Positions 6,460 through 16,648 are shown, counted from the stretch's first letter. The stretch is DNA of 64,000 nucleotides from Pumilibacter intestinalis (GCF_943193005.1 NZ_CALPCH010000007.1:46780-110779), one strand, 5' to 3'. Numbers and translations: made by a program. Notes: generated from the sequence alone by a model not told the origin.

Positions 6460-8637
6460 TTATTTCTTCTTTACTTCTTCTATATGGTAAACAAAACTTT
6501 CGTATTCTCTTAACTCGCGGAACGGTATTCCCGCCGCAGCAAGAACTTTGCCGCTCACGCATTCGCCCGTTTCCGTAATTTTGTAAGTTTTGTTTTCGTC
6601 AAGTCCGTAAATACGCAAATGCGACGAATTGCGGCGCGGCAAGTAACTTGTCAAAACGCCCGCAATATACGCTTTAGACTTGTCTTTCGACACAAGCATT
6701 TCACAGAACCGGTCGCCCGCAAACGGGTCGCAAAGTCTGTACAAATCTCCGCTCAGTACAAGGTCGGAGATTTTTTTGTAGTCTTCAACCTGCTTTTTCA
6801 CTTTTTGCTTTTCCTGCTCGGAGAGTTTGGAAATATCCAACTCGTAACCCGTAGAGCCCAAAGATGCAACCGCGCCGCGGGTATCGAAAGAAACGGTGCG
6901 CCCCGTTTGGTGGTTGGGGCAAACGGAAACGTGACAGCTCATAGCCGACAGCGGATAGCAGTACGACGTGCCGTACTGTATGCGAGTGCGCTCCACAGCG
7001 TCGGTGTTGTCGCTCGTCCAAATCTGCGGGAAATAGTACAGCATGCCCGCGTCGAAACGCCTGCCGCCGCCCGCGCACCCCTCGAATAAAATGTTCGGAA
7101 AAGCCGAGGTTATGCGCTCGAACAAATCGTACGCGCCCAGCATGTAGCGATGCGTAAACTCGCCCATTCCGTCGGCGGGCAGACTCTCCGAATACATATC
7201 CGCAAGGTCGCGATTATAATCCCATTTCACGTATGAAATTTCGTTTTCGCGCAGCACCTTGCTCACCGCTTCCACAACGCAGTCGCGCACCTCTTTGCGG
7301 GTTAAGTCCAAACAAAGCTGATTGCGCCCGTATACGGGAGTAGTGCCTTTTTTGCATATCGCGTAATCGGGATGAGCGCGGTACAAGTCGCTATCGGGCG
7401 ATATCATTTCCGGCTCGAACCAAAGCCCGAATTTCATGCCTTTACTCTTGCAACGGTCTATAACGGCTTTAAGTCCGCCTTTCAGTTTTTTCTCGTTAAC
7501 AACCCAGTCGCCAAGTCCCGAGCGGTCGGAGTCGCGCACGCCGAACCAGCCGTCATCGAGCACAAAAGTATCTATGCCGAGCTTTGCCGACTCGTCTATT
7601 ATGGCGAAAAGTTTTTCATTGTTAAAATCGAAATACGTAGCTTCCCAATTGTTCACCACTATGGGGCGGGTGGAAAACGCGTGCGCGGGCGGCATTATGC
7701 GCTCGCGTATGAAATCGGCGTATTCGCGCGAAAGTTTTCCCATGCCTTCCGACGAATAGCACAGCGCGGCTTGCGGAGTATGGAACGACTCGCCCGCGCC
7801 CAGCTTCCAACAAAATCCGAAATCGTTTACTCCGCCCTGAATGCGCAGTTGATTTATGTTATTGCGTTCGGCGGTTATCGCCCAAGAGCCGCTGTATATG
7901 AGCTGAAAGCCGTAGCACTCACCCGAAAACTCGTCCGCGCCGTCGCGCAGAAGCGCCGCAAACGGGTTCATTTGGTGCGACGACGCGCCGCGCAAAGACT
8001 GTATTTTGGTTACGCCGTGCCCGAGGTCTGTTATTTCGGGACTGCGCTCGGCAACCCAATTGCCCTCGAGTTTAAGCAGTTTCCAGTCGGCGGCGAAAAG
8101 TTCGGTGCAAAACGAAAACGCCTTTTTGAGCTTGAGCGCGGTTTTGCCCGCGTTCTTTATCACCGAGCCGCGCACCAACACGTCGGAGTCGTCGCTCACG
8201 GTGTAGTAAAGAACTATTTCGGTATCCGAAAATCCGTCGCGCAAAGTTACGTACAGAGTTTTGTCGCCGCGGCGGGCGTGCGGAAGCCCCGAGGGCTCGA
8301 ACACTCCCTCCGATATTTTATGCGACGCGTAAAGATATCTGCTCATAGACGCGCCGTCCGCCCGCTCGGTTACCACGGTGGGCTCGCGGAAATCGCCGCG
8401 ATACGCAAAACCGCACTCGCTCGGCATGTTGTCTATGTCGAGGTCGGTGTTGTTGCCCTCGCAGTCGGGCTGATACGCCTTGCCTATTCTGCCCGCAAGC
8501 CAAACAGCGTCGCTCTCCGATATCTTGCTTCCGTAGTGGAGATGTTGCAAGAAACCGTATTTGTTTACAAACATGGCGTAAGAGTAGTTTTTGCCGCTTA
8601 GCAAAAATATCTTGCCGCTTTCGTCGTAATATATCAT
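6460..8637 (-). CDS. Alpha-galactosidase, glycoside hydrolase family 36
   Basis: The 725-residue protein carries the GH36 landmarks: a beta-sandwich N-terminal domain, the start of the barrel at NNWEATYFDFNNEKL, LGIDTFVLDDGWFG, the nucleophile motif YVKWDYNRD, and the acid/base region IWTSDNTDAVERTRIQYG. These enzymes release terminal alpha-1,6-galactose from raffinose-type sugars or galactomannan. No signal peptide is visible, so it is likely cytoplasmic. The start is set at ATG 8637 (MIYYDESGKIF); 36 extra in-frame codons upstream show no family similarity and overlap a possible promoter (TTGCTT-17-TAAACT). The gene interrupts the ilv/leu cluster on the opposite strand with no transporter beside it. 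Confidence 0.93.
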   Translation of the reverse strand: MIYYDESGKIFLLSGKNYSYAMFVNKYGFLQHLHYGSKISESDAVWLAGRIGKAYQPDCEGNNTDLDIDNMPSECGFAYRGDFREPTVVTERADGASMSRYLYASHKISEGVFEPSGLPHARRGDKTLYVTLRDGFSDTEIVLYYTVSDDSDVLVRGSVIKNAGKTALKLKKAFSFCTELFAADWKLLKLEGNWVAERSPEITDLGHGVTKIQSLRGASSHQMNPFAALLRDGADEFSGECYGFQLIYSGSWAITAERNNINQLRIQGGVNDFGFCWKLGAGESFHTPQAALCYSSEGMGKLSREYADFIRERIMPPAHAFSTRPIVVNNWEATYFDFNNEKLFAIIDESAKLGIDTFVLDDGWFGVRDSDRSGLGDWVVNEKKLKGGLKAVIDRCKSKGMKFGLWFEPEMISPDSDLYRAHPDYAICKKGTTPVYGRNQLCLDLTRKEVRDCVVEAVSKVLRENEISYVKWDYNRDLADMYSESLPADGMGEFTHRYMLGAYDLFERITSAFPNILFEGCAGGGRRFDAGMLYYFPQIWTSDNTDAVERTRIQYGTSYCYPLSAMSCHVSVCPNHQTGRTVSFDTRGAVASLGSTGYELDISKLSEQEKQKVKKQVEDYKKISDLVLSGDLYRLCDPFAGDRFCEMLVSKDKSKAYIAGVLTSYLPRRNSSHLRIYGLDENKTYKITETGECVSGKVLAAAGIPFRELREYESFVYHIEEVKKK

Positions 8638-8762
8638 AATTAAACCCCATCGATTCGTTATCGGTAAGATAAGTTTATCGCAATTTGCGGCAATAAGCAA
8701 GTGTTTAGGGCGATTTTTGCGGCGGAATTGTAAATTATAGCCCAAAGCGAACGCAAATCGAC

Positions 8763-8792
8763 TTTACAAACGCCGTTATGTTTTGCTATAAT
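8763..8792 (+). promoter_or_regulatory. Sigma-A promoter of ilvD-leuCDB-acpP
   Basis: TTTACA (8763-8768), an 18-base spacer and a perfect TATAAT (8787-8792) lie 40 bases before the ilvD start. I see no T-box, leader peptide or riboswitch in the short leader. Confidence 0.75.
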
Positions 8793-8831
8793 ATAAGAGT
8801 ATACATTTTCAAAGAGAGGAACAACAAAGCA

Positions 8832-10490
8832 ATGTCTAAAGAATTGAGCATGGGAATAGAGAAAGCTCCTCAGCGCTCGCTTTACAAAGCGCTCGGACTC
8901 ACCGACGAAGAGATAGCCAAACCCATTATAGCCATAATCTCGGCAAAGAGCGAAATCGTGCCGGGGCACTTGCATCTCGACGCTATAACCGACGCCGTGA
9001 AGGCGGGCGTTTACGCCGCGGGCGGCACTCCCGTAGTCGTGCCTGCCATAGGAATTTGCGACGGCATAGCCATGGGTCACGACGGCATGCGATATTCGCT
9101 CCCCTCGCGCGAGCTAATTGCCGACGGCGTCGAAAGCATGCTCATAGGGCACGCGTTCGACGGCGCGGTGCTCGTTCCCAACTGCGACAAGATTGTGCCG
9201 GGCATGCTCATGGGTGCGGCGCGGGTAAATCTTCCCGCGGTGCTCGTTTCGGGCGGACCTATGGAAAGCGGCGTGTTCCGCGGCGAAAAGGTCAGCCTTT
9301 CCACCATGTTCGAAGCGGTGGGAAAAGTTAAATCGGGCGCAATGTCGGCAAGCGACTTAACCGAACTCGAAAACTGCGCCTGCCCCGGTTGCGGCAGTTG
9401 TTGCGGCATGTACACGGCAAACTCCATTAACTGCCTTTGCGAAGCGCTCGGCATGGCTCTGCCCGGAAACGGTACGATACCCGCAGTTAAAGCGGAGCGT
9501 TTGCGGCTGGCAAAACGCGCGGGCGAAGCGGTTATGAACCTCGTTTCAAACGATATCCGCCCCCGCATGATACTCACGCGCGACGCATTTGCCAACGCGC
9601 TCGCGGTGGATATGGCAATCGGAGCTTCCACCAACACGGTGCTCCACCTCTTTGCCATTGCCGCGGAATGCGGAATTACTCTCAATTTGGATTTTGTGCA
9701 ACAAATTTCCGACCGCACCCCCAACCTTTGCAAATTAAGCCCCTCCACCTCTCGCGATATGGAAGATTTCGGGCGGAGCGGCGGCGTTGCGGCGGTAATG
9801 CACGAGCTTAGCGAGCGCAACTTAATAAAGGGCGACTGCCTCACGGTTACGGGCAAATCGCTTAAACGCGCGTACGCCAACGCCGAAATATGCGGCGACG
9901 CGATAAATCCCATAACCAACCCGATTTCGCCCTGCGGCGGCATTGCGGTGCTCAAAGGCAACATATGCGAAGACGGCGCGGTGGTTAAGCGTAGCGCGGT
10001 GTCGCAAAAAATGCTTTCGTTTACGGGCAAAGCAAAATGCTTCGACAGCGAAGAAGATTGCGTGCACGCCATAATGAGCGGCAAAATTCAAAAGGGCGAC
10101 GTGATAGTAATCAGGTACGAAGGGCCAAAAGGCGGACCGGGCATGCGCGAAATGCTTTCCCCCACCTCCGCGCTGTGCGGCATGGGACTCGACGAAGACG
10201 TGGCTCTGATTACCGACGGCAGATTTTCGGGCGCGACTCGCGGCGCGGCTATAGGTCACGTTTGCCCCGAGGCGGCGGACGGCGGAAAAATCGCGCTCGT
10301 TAAAGACGGCGACAAGATAAGCATAGATATCCCGAACGGCAGGCTCAATCTCGAAATAAACGCCAAAGAAATGACGGCGCGAACCAAAAAGTACCGACCC
10401 AAAGACGACGAACCTTCGGGGTGGTTGCTCAGATACAAATACCTCGTTACGAGCGCGTCGCAAGGCGCGGTGCTAAAGAAAAAATTCTGA
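8832..10490 (+). CDS. ilvD: Dihydroxy-acid dehydratase
   Basis: IlvD removes water from 2,3-dihydroxy-isovalerate and -methylvalerate, the third common step of valine and isoleucine synthesis, using an iron-sulphur cluster. The 552-residue protein shows the cluster cysteines in [19 protein letters not shown] and [17 protein letters not shown], the C-terminal [15 protein letters not shown] block, and [17 protein letters not shown]. The start is ATG 8832 ([20 protein letters not shown]). An in-frame ATG at 8778 lies before the -10 box and is unlikely. AGAGAGGA precedes the start by 11 bases. A hairpin-repeat pair separates it from leuC. Confidence 0.97.
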   Translation: MSKELSMGIEKAPQRSLYKALGLTDEEIAKPIIAIISAKSEIVPGHLHLDAITDAVKAGVYAAGGTPVVVPAIGICDGIAMGHDGMRYSLPSRELIADGVESMLIGHAFDGAVLVPNCDKIVPGMLMGAARVNLPAVLVSGGPMESGVFRGEKVSLSTMFEAVGKVKSGAMSASDLTELENCACPGCGSCCGMYTANSINCLCEALGMALPGNGTIPAVKAERLRLAKRAGEAVMNLVSNDIRPRMILTRDAFANALAVDMAIGASTNTVLHLFAIAAECGITLNLDFVQQISDRTPNLCKLSPSTSRDMEDFGRSGGVAAVMHELSERNLIKGDCLTVTGKSLKRAYANAEICGDAINPITNPISPCGGIAVLKGNICEDGAVVKRSAVSQKMLSFTGKAKCFDSEEDCVHAIMSGKIQKGDVIVIRYEGPKGGPGMREMLSPTSALCGMGLDEDVALITDGRFSGATRGAAIGHVCPEAADGGKIALVKDGDKISIDIPNGRLNLEINAKEMTARTKKYRPKDDEPSGWLLRYKYLVTSASQGAVLKKKF

Positions 10491-10509
10491 CGCGGAATTA
10501 AAACTTGTT

Positions 10510-10620
10510 CCATGCAAGAGATTGCCGCGCTCGCATAGCTCGCTCGCAATGACAGTAAAACCTCGTCTACATTGTCATTGCGAGGAGGGCGTAGCCCGAC
10601 GAAGCAATCTCCTACATGAG
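10510..10620 (+). repeat. Inverted pair of CATTGCGAG-type hairpin repeats between ilvD and leuC
   Basis: Two copies face each other. One runs from about 10518 to 10553 (GAGATTGC...GCTCGCAATGACA); the inverted one spans about 10573-10611 (TGTCATTGCGAGG...GAAGCAATCTC), ending in CTACATGAG. Each copy folds on itself through ATTGC/GCAAT with a variable inner stem (here GGGC-GTA-GCCC), and the pair can fold as one larger inverted repeat. Confidence 0.8.
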
Positions 10621-10646
10621 GAAAATCGCCAAAGGAAACAAAAATC

Positions 10647-11897
10647 ATGGGAATGACGCTCTCTCAAAAAATACTTGCCGATAAAGCCGGACTCGAAGAA
10701 GTAAAGCCCGGTCAGCTTGTCACCGCCAAACTCGACTTAGTGCTCGGCAACGATATAACGTCGCCCGTGGCAATCAACGAGCTAAATAAGGCGGGCAAAT
10801 CGGGCGTGTTCGACAAAGACAAAATCGCGCTCGTAATGGACCACTTTGCGCCAAACAAAGATATAAAATCGGCGCAGCAGTGCAAAAAGTGCCGCGAATT
10901 CGCCGCCGCACAAAACATAACTCACTTTTACGACGTGGGCGAAATGGGCATAGAGCACGCGCTTTTGCCCGAAAAAGGGCTTGTGTGCCCCGGCGACCTC
11001 GTAATAGGCGCGGACTCGCACACCTGCACTTACGGCGCACTCGGAGCTTTTTCCACGGGAGTAGGCTCTACCGATATGGCGTACGGCATGCACAAGGGCA
11101 CCGCCTGGTTCAAAGTTCCCTCCGCGATAAAAGTGTTGCTTAAAGGAAAGAAGGCGGCTAATATTTGCGGTAAAGACGTTATACTGCACCTCATAGGCAA
11201 AATAGGAGTGTGCGGCGCACTTTATAAGTCGCTCGAATTTGTGGGCGACGGTTGCCGCAATCTCGATATAGACGACCGCTTTACCATTTGCAACATGGCT
11301 ATAGAGGCGGGCGCGAAAAACGGAATTTTCGCTTACGACGAAATAACCGCCGAATACCTAAACGGGCGCACCTCGCGCAAAGGCAAAATTCACGAAGCGG
11401 ATAAAGACGCCGAATACGAGCAGACGGTGGAAATAGACCTTTCCGCGCTAACACCCACGGTTGCGTTCCCCCACCTGCCCGAAAACACCCGCACGGTAGA
11501 CCAAGCGGGCGATATCAAAATAGACCAAGTGGTGATAGGCTCGTGTACCAACGGGCACATATCCGACCTAAGAGCGGCGGCAAACGTGTTTAAGGGGCGC
11601 AAAGTGGCGAAAGGCGTGCGGGCAATAATCATACCCGCAACCAACGAAATATATTTGCAGGCAATAAAAGAAGGACTCGCCGAAATATTCATTAACGCGG
11701 GAGCGGTGATATCCACCCCCACGTGCGGTCCGTGTCTGGGCGGACACATGGGCATACTTGCCGAAAACGAACGGTGCGTTGCAACCACGAACCGCAACTT
11801 CGTGGGGCGCATGGGTCACATAACGAGCGAAATATACCTCGCCTCGCCCTACGTGGCGGCATGCAGCGCGGTGCTCGGCAAAATCGGCGTTTTATAA
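10647..11897 (+). CDS. leuC: 3-Isopropylmalate dehydratase, large subunit
   Basis: LeuC with LeuD isomerises 2-isopropylmalate to 3-isopropylmalate in leucine synthesis, using a 4Fe-4S cluster. The 416-residue length fits the shorter, HacA-like bacterial and archaeal type. Cluster ligands are visible in IGSCTNG (about residue 302) and PTCGPCLGG (362 and 365); [20 protein letters not shown] is the substrate-loop signature. A weak AAAGGAAA ribosome site precedes the ATG. leuD follows after 24 bases. Confidence 0.96.
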   Translation: MGMTLSQKILADKAGLEEVKPGQLVTAKLDLVLGNDITSPVAINELNKAGKSGVFDKDKIALVMDHFAPNKDIKSAQQCKKCREFAAAQNITHFYDVGEMGIEHALLPEKGLVCPGDLVIGADSHTCTYGALGAFSTGVGSTDMAYGMHKGTAWFKVPSAIKVLLKGKKAANICGKDVILHLIGKIGVCGALYKSLEFVGDGCRNLDIDDRFTICNMAIEAGAKNGIFAYDEITAEYLNGRTSRKGKIHEADKDAEYEQTVEIDLSALTPTVAFPHLPENTRTVDQAGDIKIDQVVIGSCTNGHISDLRAAANVFKGRKVAKGVRAIIIPATNEIYLQAIKEGLAEIFINAGAVISTPTCGPCLGGHMGILAENERCVATTNRNFVGRMGHITSEIYLASPYVAACSAVLGKIGVL

Positions 11898-11921
11898 TAG
11901 AGTTTATAGGAGGATTGCACC

Positions 11922-12386
11922 GTGACAGGCAAAGCACACAAATACGGCGACAACGTAGACACCGACGTTATAATTCCCGCACGTTATCTCAACACGTCGG
12001 ACGCTCGCGAACTCGCGGCGCACTGCATGGAAGATATAGACGCCGAGTTTTCCGCCAAAGTTCACGGCGGCGATATCATGACGGCGGGCGAAAATTTCGG
12101 GTGCGGCTCGAGCAGAGAACACGCGCCGCTCGCAATAAAGGCTTCGGGCATATCGTGCGTGATAGCGGCGAGTTTTGCCAGAATATTTTTCAGAAACGCA
12201 ATAAACATAGGACTTCCCATACTCGAGTGCAAAGAGGCTGCGCTCGACTCGCTCGACGGCGACGAAATGGAGATAGACCTAACGAAAGGCTTTATAATCA
12301 ACAAGCGGCTGGGTAAAAAATACTCCGTGCCGCCCTACCCCGCCGAAATTCGGGAAATAATCGCCCGCGGCGGACTGTTCGGCTAA
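11922..12386 (+). CDS. leuD: 3-Isopropylmalate dehydratase, small subunit
   Basis: The 154-residue swivel-domain subunit completes the LeuCD isomerase. It begins [21 protein letters not shown], contains the conserved [17 protein letters not shown] block (about residues 54-70), and ends in the usual short beta region. The start is GTG at 11922, chosen because TAGGAGG lies eight bases upstream and no in-frame ATG is better placed. The length matches the short LeuD type that pairs with HacA-like LeuC. Confidence 0.95.
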   Translation: MTGKAHKYGDNVDTDVIIPARYLNTSDARELAAHCMEDIDAEFSAKVHGGDIMTAGENFGCGSSREHAPLAIKASGISCVIAASFARIFFRNAINIGLPILECKEAALDSLDGDEMEIDLTKGFIINKRLGKKYSVPPYPAEIREIIARGGLFG

Positions 12387-12416
12387 TTATTACTAACTTT
12401 CAGGAGGAAGAATTAC

Positions 12417-13499
12417 ATGGAAGCCAAAATAGCGGTAATTCGCGGCGACGGAATAGGTCCGGAAATAGTAGACGCCGCAATAGGTTGCTTGGACGCGGTT
12501 GCGCGTAGATTCGGGCATACCTTTCACTACTCGTTCCCCATTATGGGCGGCGCGGCGATAGACAGCACCGGCGTTCCCCTTCCGCAAGAAACTATAGACG
12601 AGTGCAAACGCAGCGACGCGGTGCTTTTGGGCGCGGTAGGCGGTCCTAAATGGGATAACCTCGCCGGGCATTTGCGCCCCGAAAAGGGACTGCTCGGACT
12701 GCGCAGTGCGCTCGGTTTATACGCAAACGTGCGCCCCGCCCTTTTGTACGAGCAACTTAAGGGCGACTCCCCGCTTAAGCCCGCAATAGCCAAAAAAGGC
12801 ATAAACCTCGTTGTGGTGCGCGAGCTTACGGGCGGCATATATTTCGGACCGCGCGGCTTCCGCAGCGGCAAAAACGGTCAGGAAGCGTTCGATACCGAGG
12901 TATACACGATACCCGAAATCGAGCGCATAGCCAAAATAGCGTTCGACGTAGCCATGGGACGGCGCAAAAAAGTTACGAGCGTAGACAAAGCCAACGTGCT
13001 CGAAACGAGCAGGCTGTGGAGAGCCACGGTTACGAGAGTAGCCGAGAGCTATCCCGAAGTAAAACTCGAGCACATGCTCGTGGATAACTGCGCAATGCAA
13101 CTCATAAAAGACCCCTCGCAGTTCGACGTGCTCCTCTGCCCCAACATGTTCGGCGACATACTTTCGGACGAGGCGGCAATGCTCACCGGCTCTATAGGGC
13201 TTTTGCCCTCGAGCAGTTTGGGCGCGGGCAAACTCGGGCTTTACGAGCCCATACACGGCTCCGCCCCCGATATTGCGGGAACGGACACCGCAAACCCGAT
13301 TGCAACGATACTCGCCGCGGCAATGATGCTTTCTTCGTCGCTCGGACTCGTTACCGAAACCGCCGCGCTCGAAAAAGCGATAAACACCATATTAAGCAAA
13401 GGCTACCGCACGCCCGATATATGCTCCATGGGCACAAAAAAGGTATCGTGCAGTAAAATGGGCGAACTAATCGCGCTCGAAGTTCTAAACGCAAAATAA
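12417..13499 (+). CDS. leuB: 3-Isopropylmalate dehydrogenase
   Basis: LeuB oxidises and decarboxylates 3-isopropylmalate to 2-oxo-isocaproate with NAD. The 360-residue protein has the family marks: [14 protein letters not shown] at the N-terminus, [11 protein letters not shown], the arginine-rich [12 protein letters not shown] substrate site, the [13 protein letters not shown] segment, and [14 protein letters not shown] for cofactor binding. AGGAGGA lies about nine bases before the ATG. leuA and ilvC are not in the window, so the leucine pathway is completed elsewhere. Confidence 0.96.
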   Translation: MEAKIAVIRGDGIGPEIVDAAIGCLDAVARRFGHTFHYSFPIMGGAAIDSTGVPLPQETIDECKRSDAVLLGAVGGPKWDNLAGHLRPEKGLLGLRSALGLYANVRPALLYEQLKGDSPLKPAIAKKGINLVVVRELTGGIYFGPRGFRSGKNGQEAFDTEVYTIPEIERIAKIAFDVAMGRRKKVTSVDKANVLETSRLWRATVTRVAESYPEVKLEHMLVDNCAMQLIKDPSQFDVLLCPNMFGDILSDEAAMLTGSIGLLPSSSLGAGKLGLYEPIHGSAPDIAGTDTANPIATILAAAMMLSSSLGLVTETAALEKAINTILSKGYRTPDICSMGTKKVSCSKMGELIALEVLNAK

Positions 13500-13517
13500 C
13501 AAGGAGAAATATATATT

Positions 13518-13748
13518 ATGTTCGATAAAGTTACCGAAATGCTCGCAAAGTATCTCAAAGTTGATAAAAGCGTAATAACGCGCGACACCGACGTTCGCGC
13601 CGACTTAAACGCCGACTCGCTTTTGGTTGTGGAAATGCTCTTCACTCTCGAGGAAGAAACGGGCGTTACCATTCCCGACGAAAAAGTAGAAGAGCTCACC
13701 CGCGTGGGCGCGCTCGTAGACTACATAGAAAGCGAGATGAAAAAGTAG
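13518..13748 (+). CDS. acpP: Acyl carrier protein
   Basis: The 76-residue acidic protein has the four-helix ACP pattern and the phosphopantetheine attachment site DLNADSLLVVEML, with Ser34 as the modified residue. It carries acyl chains as thioesters in fatty acid or related synthesis. It sits 18 bases after leuB with its own AAGGAG ribosome site, so it is probably co-transcribed with the leucine genes, an unusual place for an ACP. No fab genes flank it; fabV is near 61-62 kb. It could be a second ACP serving a branched-chain or specialised pathway, but that is inference. Its stop directly abuts the stop of the convergent gene. Confidence 0.93.
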   Translation: MFDKVTEMLAKYLKVDKSVITRDTDVRADLNADSLLVVEMLFTLEEETGVTIPDEKVEELTRVGALVDYIESEMKK

Positions 13749-14240
13749 TTATTTTTCTTCTTTATCGTTATCATCGCAAGTACCGTTATCGTCGCTGTCT
13801 TTATTGCCGATAACGGTATTTATTATGGCGCAAATAATTCCGCCCGCAGGAAACACCACCCAACCGGGGTGCCACAGGTCAAAAACAAAGCCCAAAACAA
13901 AATAAACGGCGAGTATAGATATCATTACTATCCAGCATATCGTTTCCGACCGTCTTTTAAGCGACGCTCCTTTTCGCTTTTTGCGATTCGGCTCGTCGTT
14001 TTCGATTTCTCTATTGTCTTTTTCCTTTACCGCGGGTGCGCTCGCGTCGCCGCGCACCATAACGTCGAGCGATACGTTAAACATATCGCATAAAACTATC
14101 AACTTGTCGGTTTCGGGATATGCCTCGCCCGTTTCCCATTTGGATACCGACTGCCGCGACACTCCTATTTTGTCGGCAAGCTCCTCTTGCGTTATCCTGT
14201 CGCGTTTTCTCAAATACTGCAAATTTTCCGAAAAGCTCAT
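13749..14240 (-). CDS. XRE-family helix-turn-helix regulator with membrane anchor
   Basis: The 163-residue protein opens with a Cro/C1-type DNA-binding domain (residues 5-60; ITQEELADKIGVSRQSVSKWETG is the recognition core). A charged linker follows, then two hydrophobic segments (about 98-120 and 123-145) and an Asp/Glu-rich tail. It belongs to the common Clostridial type of XRE regulators tethered to the membrane; the signal and targets are unknown. GGAGG precedes ATG 14240. The gene has its own promoter and converges on acpP with no base between the two stop codons. Confidence 0.88.
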   Translation of the reverse strand: MSFSENLQYLRKRDRITQEELADKIGVSRQSVSKWETGEAYPETDKLIVLCDMFNVSLDVMVRGDASAPAVKEKDNREIENDEPNRKKRKGASLKRRSETICWIVMISILAVYFVLGFVFDLWHPGWVVFPAGGIICAIINTVIGNKDSDDNGTCDDNDKEEK

Positions 14241-14273
14241 TTAATGCGTTCCTCCGTTGTTTTCTACCTCTCA

Positions 14274-14302
14274 ATTATAACGCGGAACACCGTAAAACTC
14301 AA
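14274..14302 (-). promoter_or_regulatory. Sigma-A promoter of the membrane-anchored XRE regulator
   Basis: On the minus strand TTGAGT (14297-14302) and TATAAT (14274-14279) are 17 bases apart, with a ~25-base leader carrying GGAGG. Confidence 0.7.
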
Positions 14303-14356
14303 CCAACTTACGTTTGCAATGCCCGTTTTTTTGCGCAACTTTAGGTTGCTTTTTCG

Positions 14357-15463
14357 CTACTTGTATATCAAAAACACGAAAACGCCCTGAGGGTATCTGT
14401 AATACGGATATATGCCGCTCGCCGAGTCGAAGCGATAATCGCAATCTTTGATTTTCGAGTAAGCGGCGGATATCTGCATAAGATAGGCGTCGGGGCGTTT
14501 TAAGTTTACCTTGTCGTACTCGGGAAAGTCGAGCTTAAGCTCCAACTTTCCTATTTTTCCGTTAGCGTCTTTCACTTTCTCGAAAATGCCGTTAAGCTCG
14601 TTTTGACTCGTAACCGTCATTTTGTACGAGCCTATTCCGAGATTTTCTTGAGAATGGAAATCGTAAGACTCTTCGCACGGATAATCGACAAGCGAGGGCA
14701 CCGTTCCCGTTTGTTCGTGCCTACCGGTGAGCGAGTCGGAAATATCGGCGTCCGACAAAAGATAGTATCCGTGATTGAGTATGCGCTCGTACTTGCCGCT
14801 CGAGGTTTCCAAATGGAACGCGTCCATCGTGGAGTCGAGATTATACCACTTGCCGTTAAGTTGAACTTTGTTCCAGGCGTGATTTTCGGGTATTCCGTTA
14901 GGTCCGGTAAATCTTCCGAGCACGCGTATGCAGGGTATTTGCTCTATGCCGCACATGAGCGCGAACGCTTTGGCGTAGCCGTCGCAAACCGCTTTGTTGT
15001 ATAAGAGTGCGCCGTCGAGCCTGAAAGAGCGGTTGTTGGAGTCGGCGGCGGACGGATTTTCAGCCAACTCGAAATCGTACTTAACGTAATACACAAGCCA
15101 GTCGTGCATTGCGTGCACTCGCTCGTAGTCCGAAAAATCGTTTTTAACGTAGCGATTGAGTATATCCATCGCCTTTTCGTAAACCTGTTTTACCACGGGT
15201 TGCGCCTTGCCGAAATCGGGGCGGTAACCGTTATATAAAATATCCACAAGTTCGTCGAACTGTTCGTTCGTGGTTTTCGCGCTAAAACCTTTCGCGTCGG
15301 TCAAAAGTTCTGCCCTGCGAACCGGCTCGCTCTCCCTCTCTTCTTCGGAAATGAGGTGCGGGAGTATTTCCTCGCTCTTTTCTCTGAACAGCGAGCACCC
15401 CAAGGCCGTTGCCGCAAACAACGCCGCAAACGCCAAAATCGCAAGTTTACGCAAATGTTTCAT
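14357..15463 (-). CDS. Transglutaminase-like lipoprotein
   Basis: The 368-residue protein begins with a lipoprotein signal (ALFAATALGC, Cys23), so it is likely anchored outside the membrane. A transglutaminase-like domain follows, with the Cys-His-Asp triad in order: AVCDGYAKAF (about residue 158), ENHAWNKV (about 195) and YNLDSTMD (about 209). Such domains act as cysteine peptidases or cross-linking enzymes at the cell surface; the substrate is unknown. The C-terminal ~120 residues show no recognised domain. GGAGGAG precedes the ATG. The gene follows the HtrA-like protease gene by 15 bases on the same strand, suggesting an envelope-related operon. Confidence 0.85.
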   Translation of the reverse strand: MKHLRKLAILAFAALFAATALGCSLFREKSEEILPHLISEEERESEPVRRAELLTDAKGFSAKTTNEQFDELVDILYNGYRPDFGKAQPVVKQVYEKAMDILNRYVKNDFSDYERVHAMHDWLVYYVKYDFELAENPSAADSNNRSFRLDGALLYNKAVCDGYAKAFALMCGIEQIPCIRVLGRFTGPNGIPENHAWNKVQLNGKWYNLDSTMDAFHLETSSGKYERILNHGYYLLSDADISDSLTGRHEQTGTVPSLVDYPCEESYDFHSQENLGIGSYKMTVTSQNELNGIFEKVKDANGKIGKLELKLDFPEYDKVNLKRPDAYLMQISAAYSKIKDCDYRFDSASGIYPYYRYPQGVFVFLIYK

Positions 15464-15478
15464 TCGCTCTCCTCCGTA

Positions 15479-16609
15479 TTAAAATCTGAAACGCTTGGTG
15501 TTATAGGTAAGAGTAACGGTTTCCCCCTCGCGCTCGAGCACCGCTTTGAGCGACTCTGAACCGAGCGACGGGTTGTGCGCGTAATCGAGGCACTCCGAAT
15601 AAATATCCGCAACGCAGGTATCGGGGCGCACCTCGAGCGACCCGATTTTAACCACCCTGTCGCCTATCTGCGGCTTGCCGCCCGTAAGCTCGAATGCGTC
15701 CGCCGCCGCTCCGTACACGTAACTTATTTCAAGCCCGTCCTCTCCGAATTTCGCGTCGAAATACAGTCCGATAAATTCTATTTCGTCTGCCGTAACCGCG
15801 TCCGCGCGTATTTCCATCTTGTTCACCTGTCCCGCGGGACGGTCGGCAATTATCGCGCGGGCGAGCTTATCGGCAATATCGAAAGGCACGCTGTAGTTCA
15901 TATCGTAGAGCTGTTCCTCGCCGCCGTTCGTGGTAGCCGCTCTGTACGTGTTTATGCCCACGATTTCGCCCTTGTCGTTAAACAGTCCGCCGCCGCTCAT
16001 TCCGCCGTTTACGGCGCACGTTACGGCGTACACGGGCACGGTTTTGGATTCCGTCGTAACCTTTAGCAAACAGCTCGTGCGCGACACAATGCCGTTAAAC
16101 GCCGCTATGCCGTTTCCGAGATTGTTGCCCACCGCAAGCACGCTCGCGCCTATATTCGGCTTGCTTCCCGCCGTCACGGGCTTTGCGCCGTATTCGCCGC
16201 TAAGCTCGATTACGGCTATATCGTGGTAAGAGTCGTATCCGAGCACCGCTCCTTCATATTTTTTGCCGTTCTCGGTAAACCGCACGAGCGCGGTTTCCAC
16301 GCCCGCTATAACGTGGTTGTTCGTTATAACATACGTTTTGCCGCCCGAAACTTTGTATACGACTCCGCTCCCCTCCTGTCCGCCCCACACCTCAACCGAC
16401 GAGGGGCGCACCGAGCCGAAAATCTCTTCGAACCCGAGAGCTTTTTCGCTCTCGCCGCCGCCGAGTACTACGGCAACCGCAAGCGCGGCGGCAGACAACG
16501 CGCACGCAACGGCCGCAAGAACTATCGCGATTATTGCGTATACGCTCGGTTTGTTTTTTTGCGGCGGAGCGGACTGCCCGTGCACTGCATTGTGTTCGTA
16601 TATTTCCAT
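15479..16609 (-). CDS. Membrane-anchored HtrA/DegP-like serine protease
   Basis: The 376-residue protein has a short cytoplasmic head, one membrane anchor (about residues 25-50) and an extracytoplasmic trypsin-like domain. The triad is readable: His in ITNNHVIAG (about 97), Asp in YHDIAVIEL (about 129) and Ser in GGMSGGGLF (about 203), which replaces the more common GNSGGPL. A degenerate PDZ-like region follows at about residues 270-360 (GGKPQIGDRVVKIGSLEVR). The role is probably surface protein quality control. AAAGGAT precedes the ATG. Confidence 0.88.
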   Translation of the reverse strand: MEIYEHNAVHGQSAPPQKNKPSVYAIIAIVLAAVACALSAAALAVAVVLGGGESEKALGFEEIFGSVRPSSVEVWGGQEGSGVVYKVSGGKTYVITNNHVIAGVETALVRFTENGKKYEGAVLGYDSYHDIAVIELSGEYGAKPVTAGSKPNIGASVLAVGNNLGNGIAAFNGIVSRTSCLLKVTTESKTVPVYAVTCAVNGGMSGGGLFNDKGEIVGINTYRAATTNGGEEQLYDMNYSVPFDIADKLARAIIADRPAGQVNKMEIRADAVTADEIEFIGLYFDAKFGEDGLEISYVYGAAADAFELTGGKPQIGDRVVKIGSLEVRPDTCVADIYSECLDYAHNPSLGSESLKAVLEREGETVTLTYNTKRFRF

Positions 16610-16648
16610 CGGATTATCCTTTCATATTTTTATGCTTTTTCTTATTAT

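Noticed and set aside
7372..8601. 409-residue frame opposite the alpha-galactosidase gene
   Set aside because: Shadow of the GH36 gene; no recognisable motif, and it conflicts with a clear catalytic protein.
8638..8745. 36-residue N-terminal extension of the alpha-galactosidase
   Set aside because: It overlaps the probable promoter and has no family similarity; MIYYDESGKIF is the usual kind of GH36 start.
10491..10646. T-box or leucine leader before leuC, also looked for before ilvB and ilvD
   Set aside because: Only hairpin repeats or short leaders are present; no T-box sequence (TGGNACCGCG) or leader peptide with Leu/Ile/Val codons was seen.
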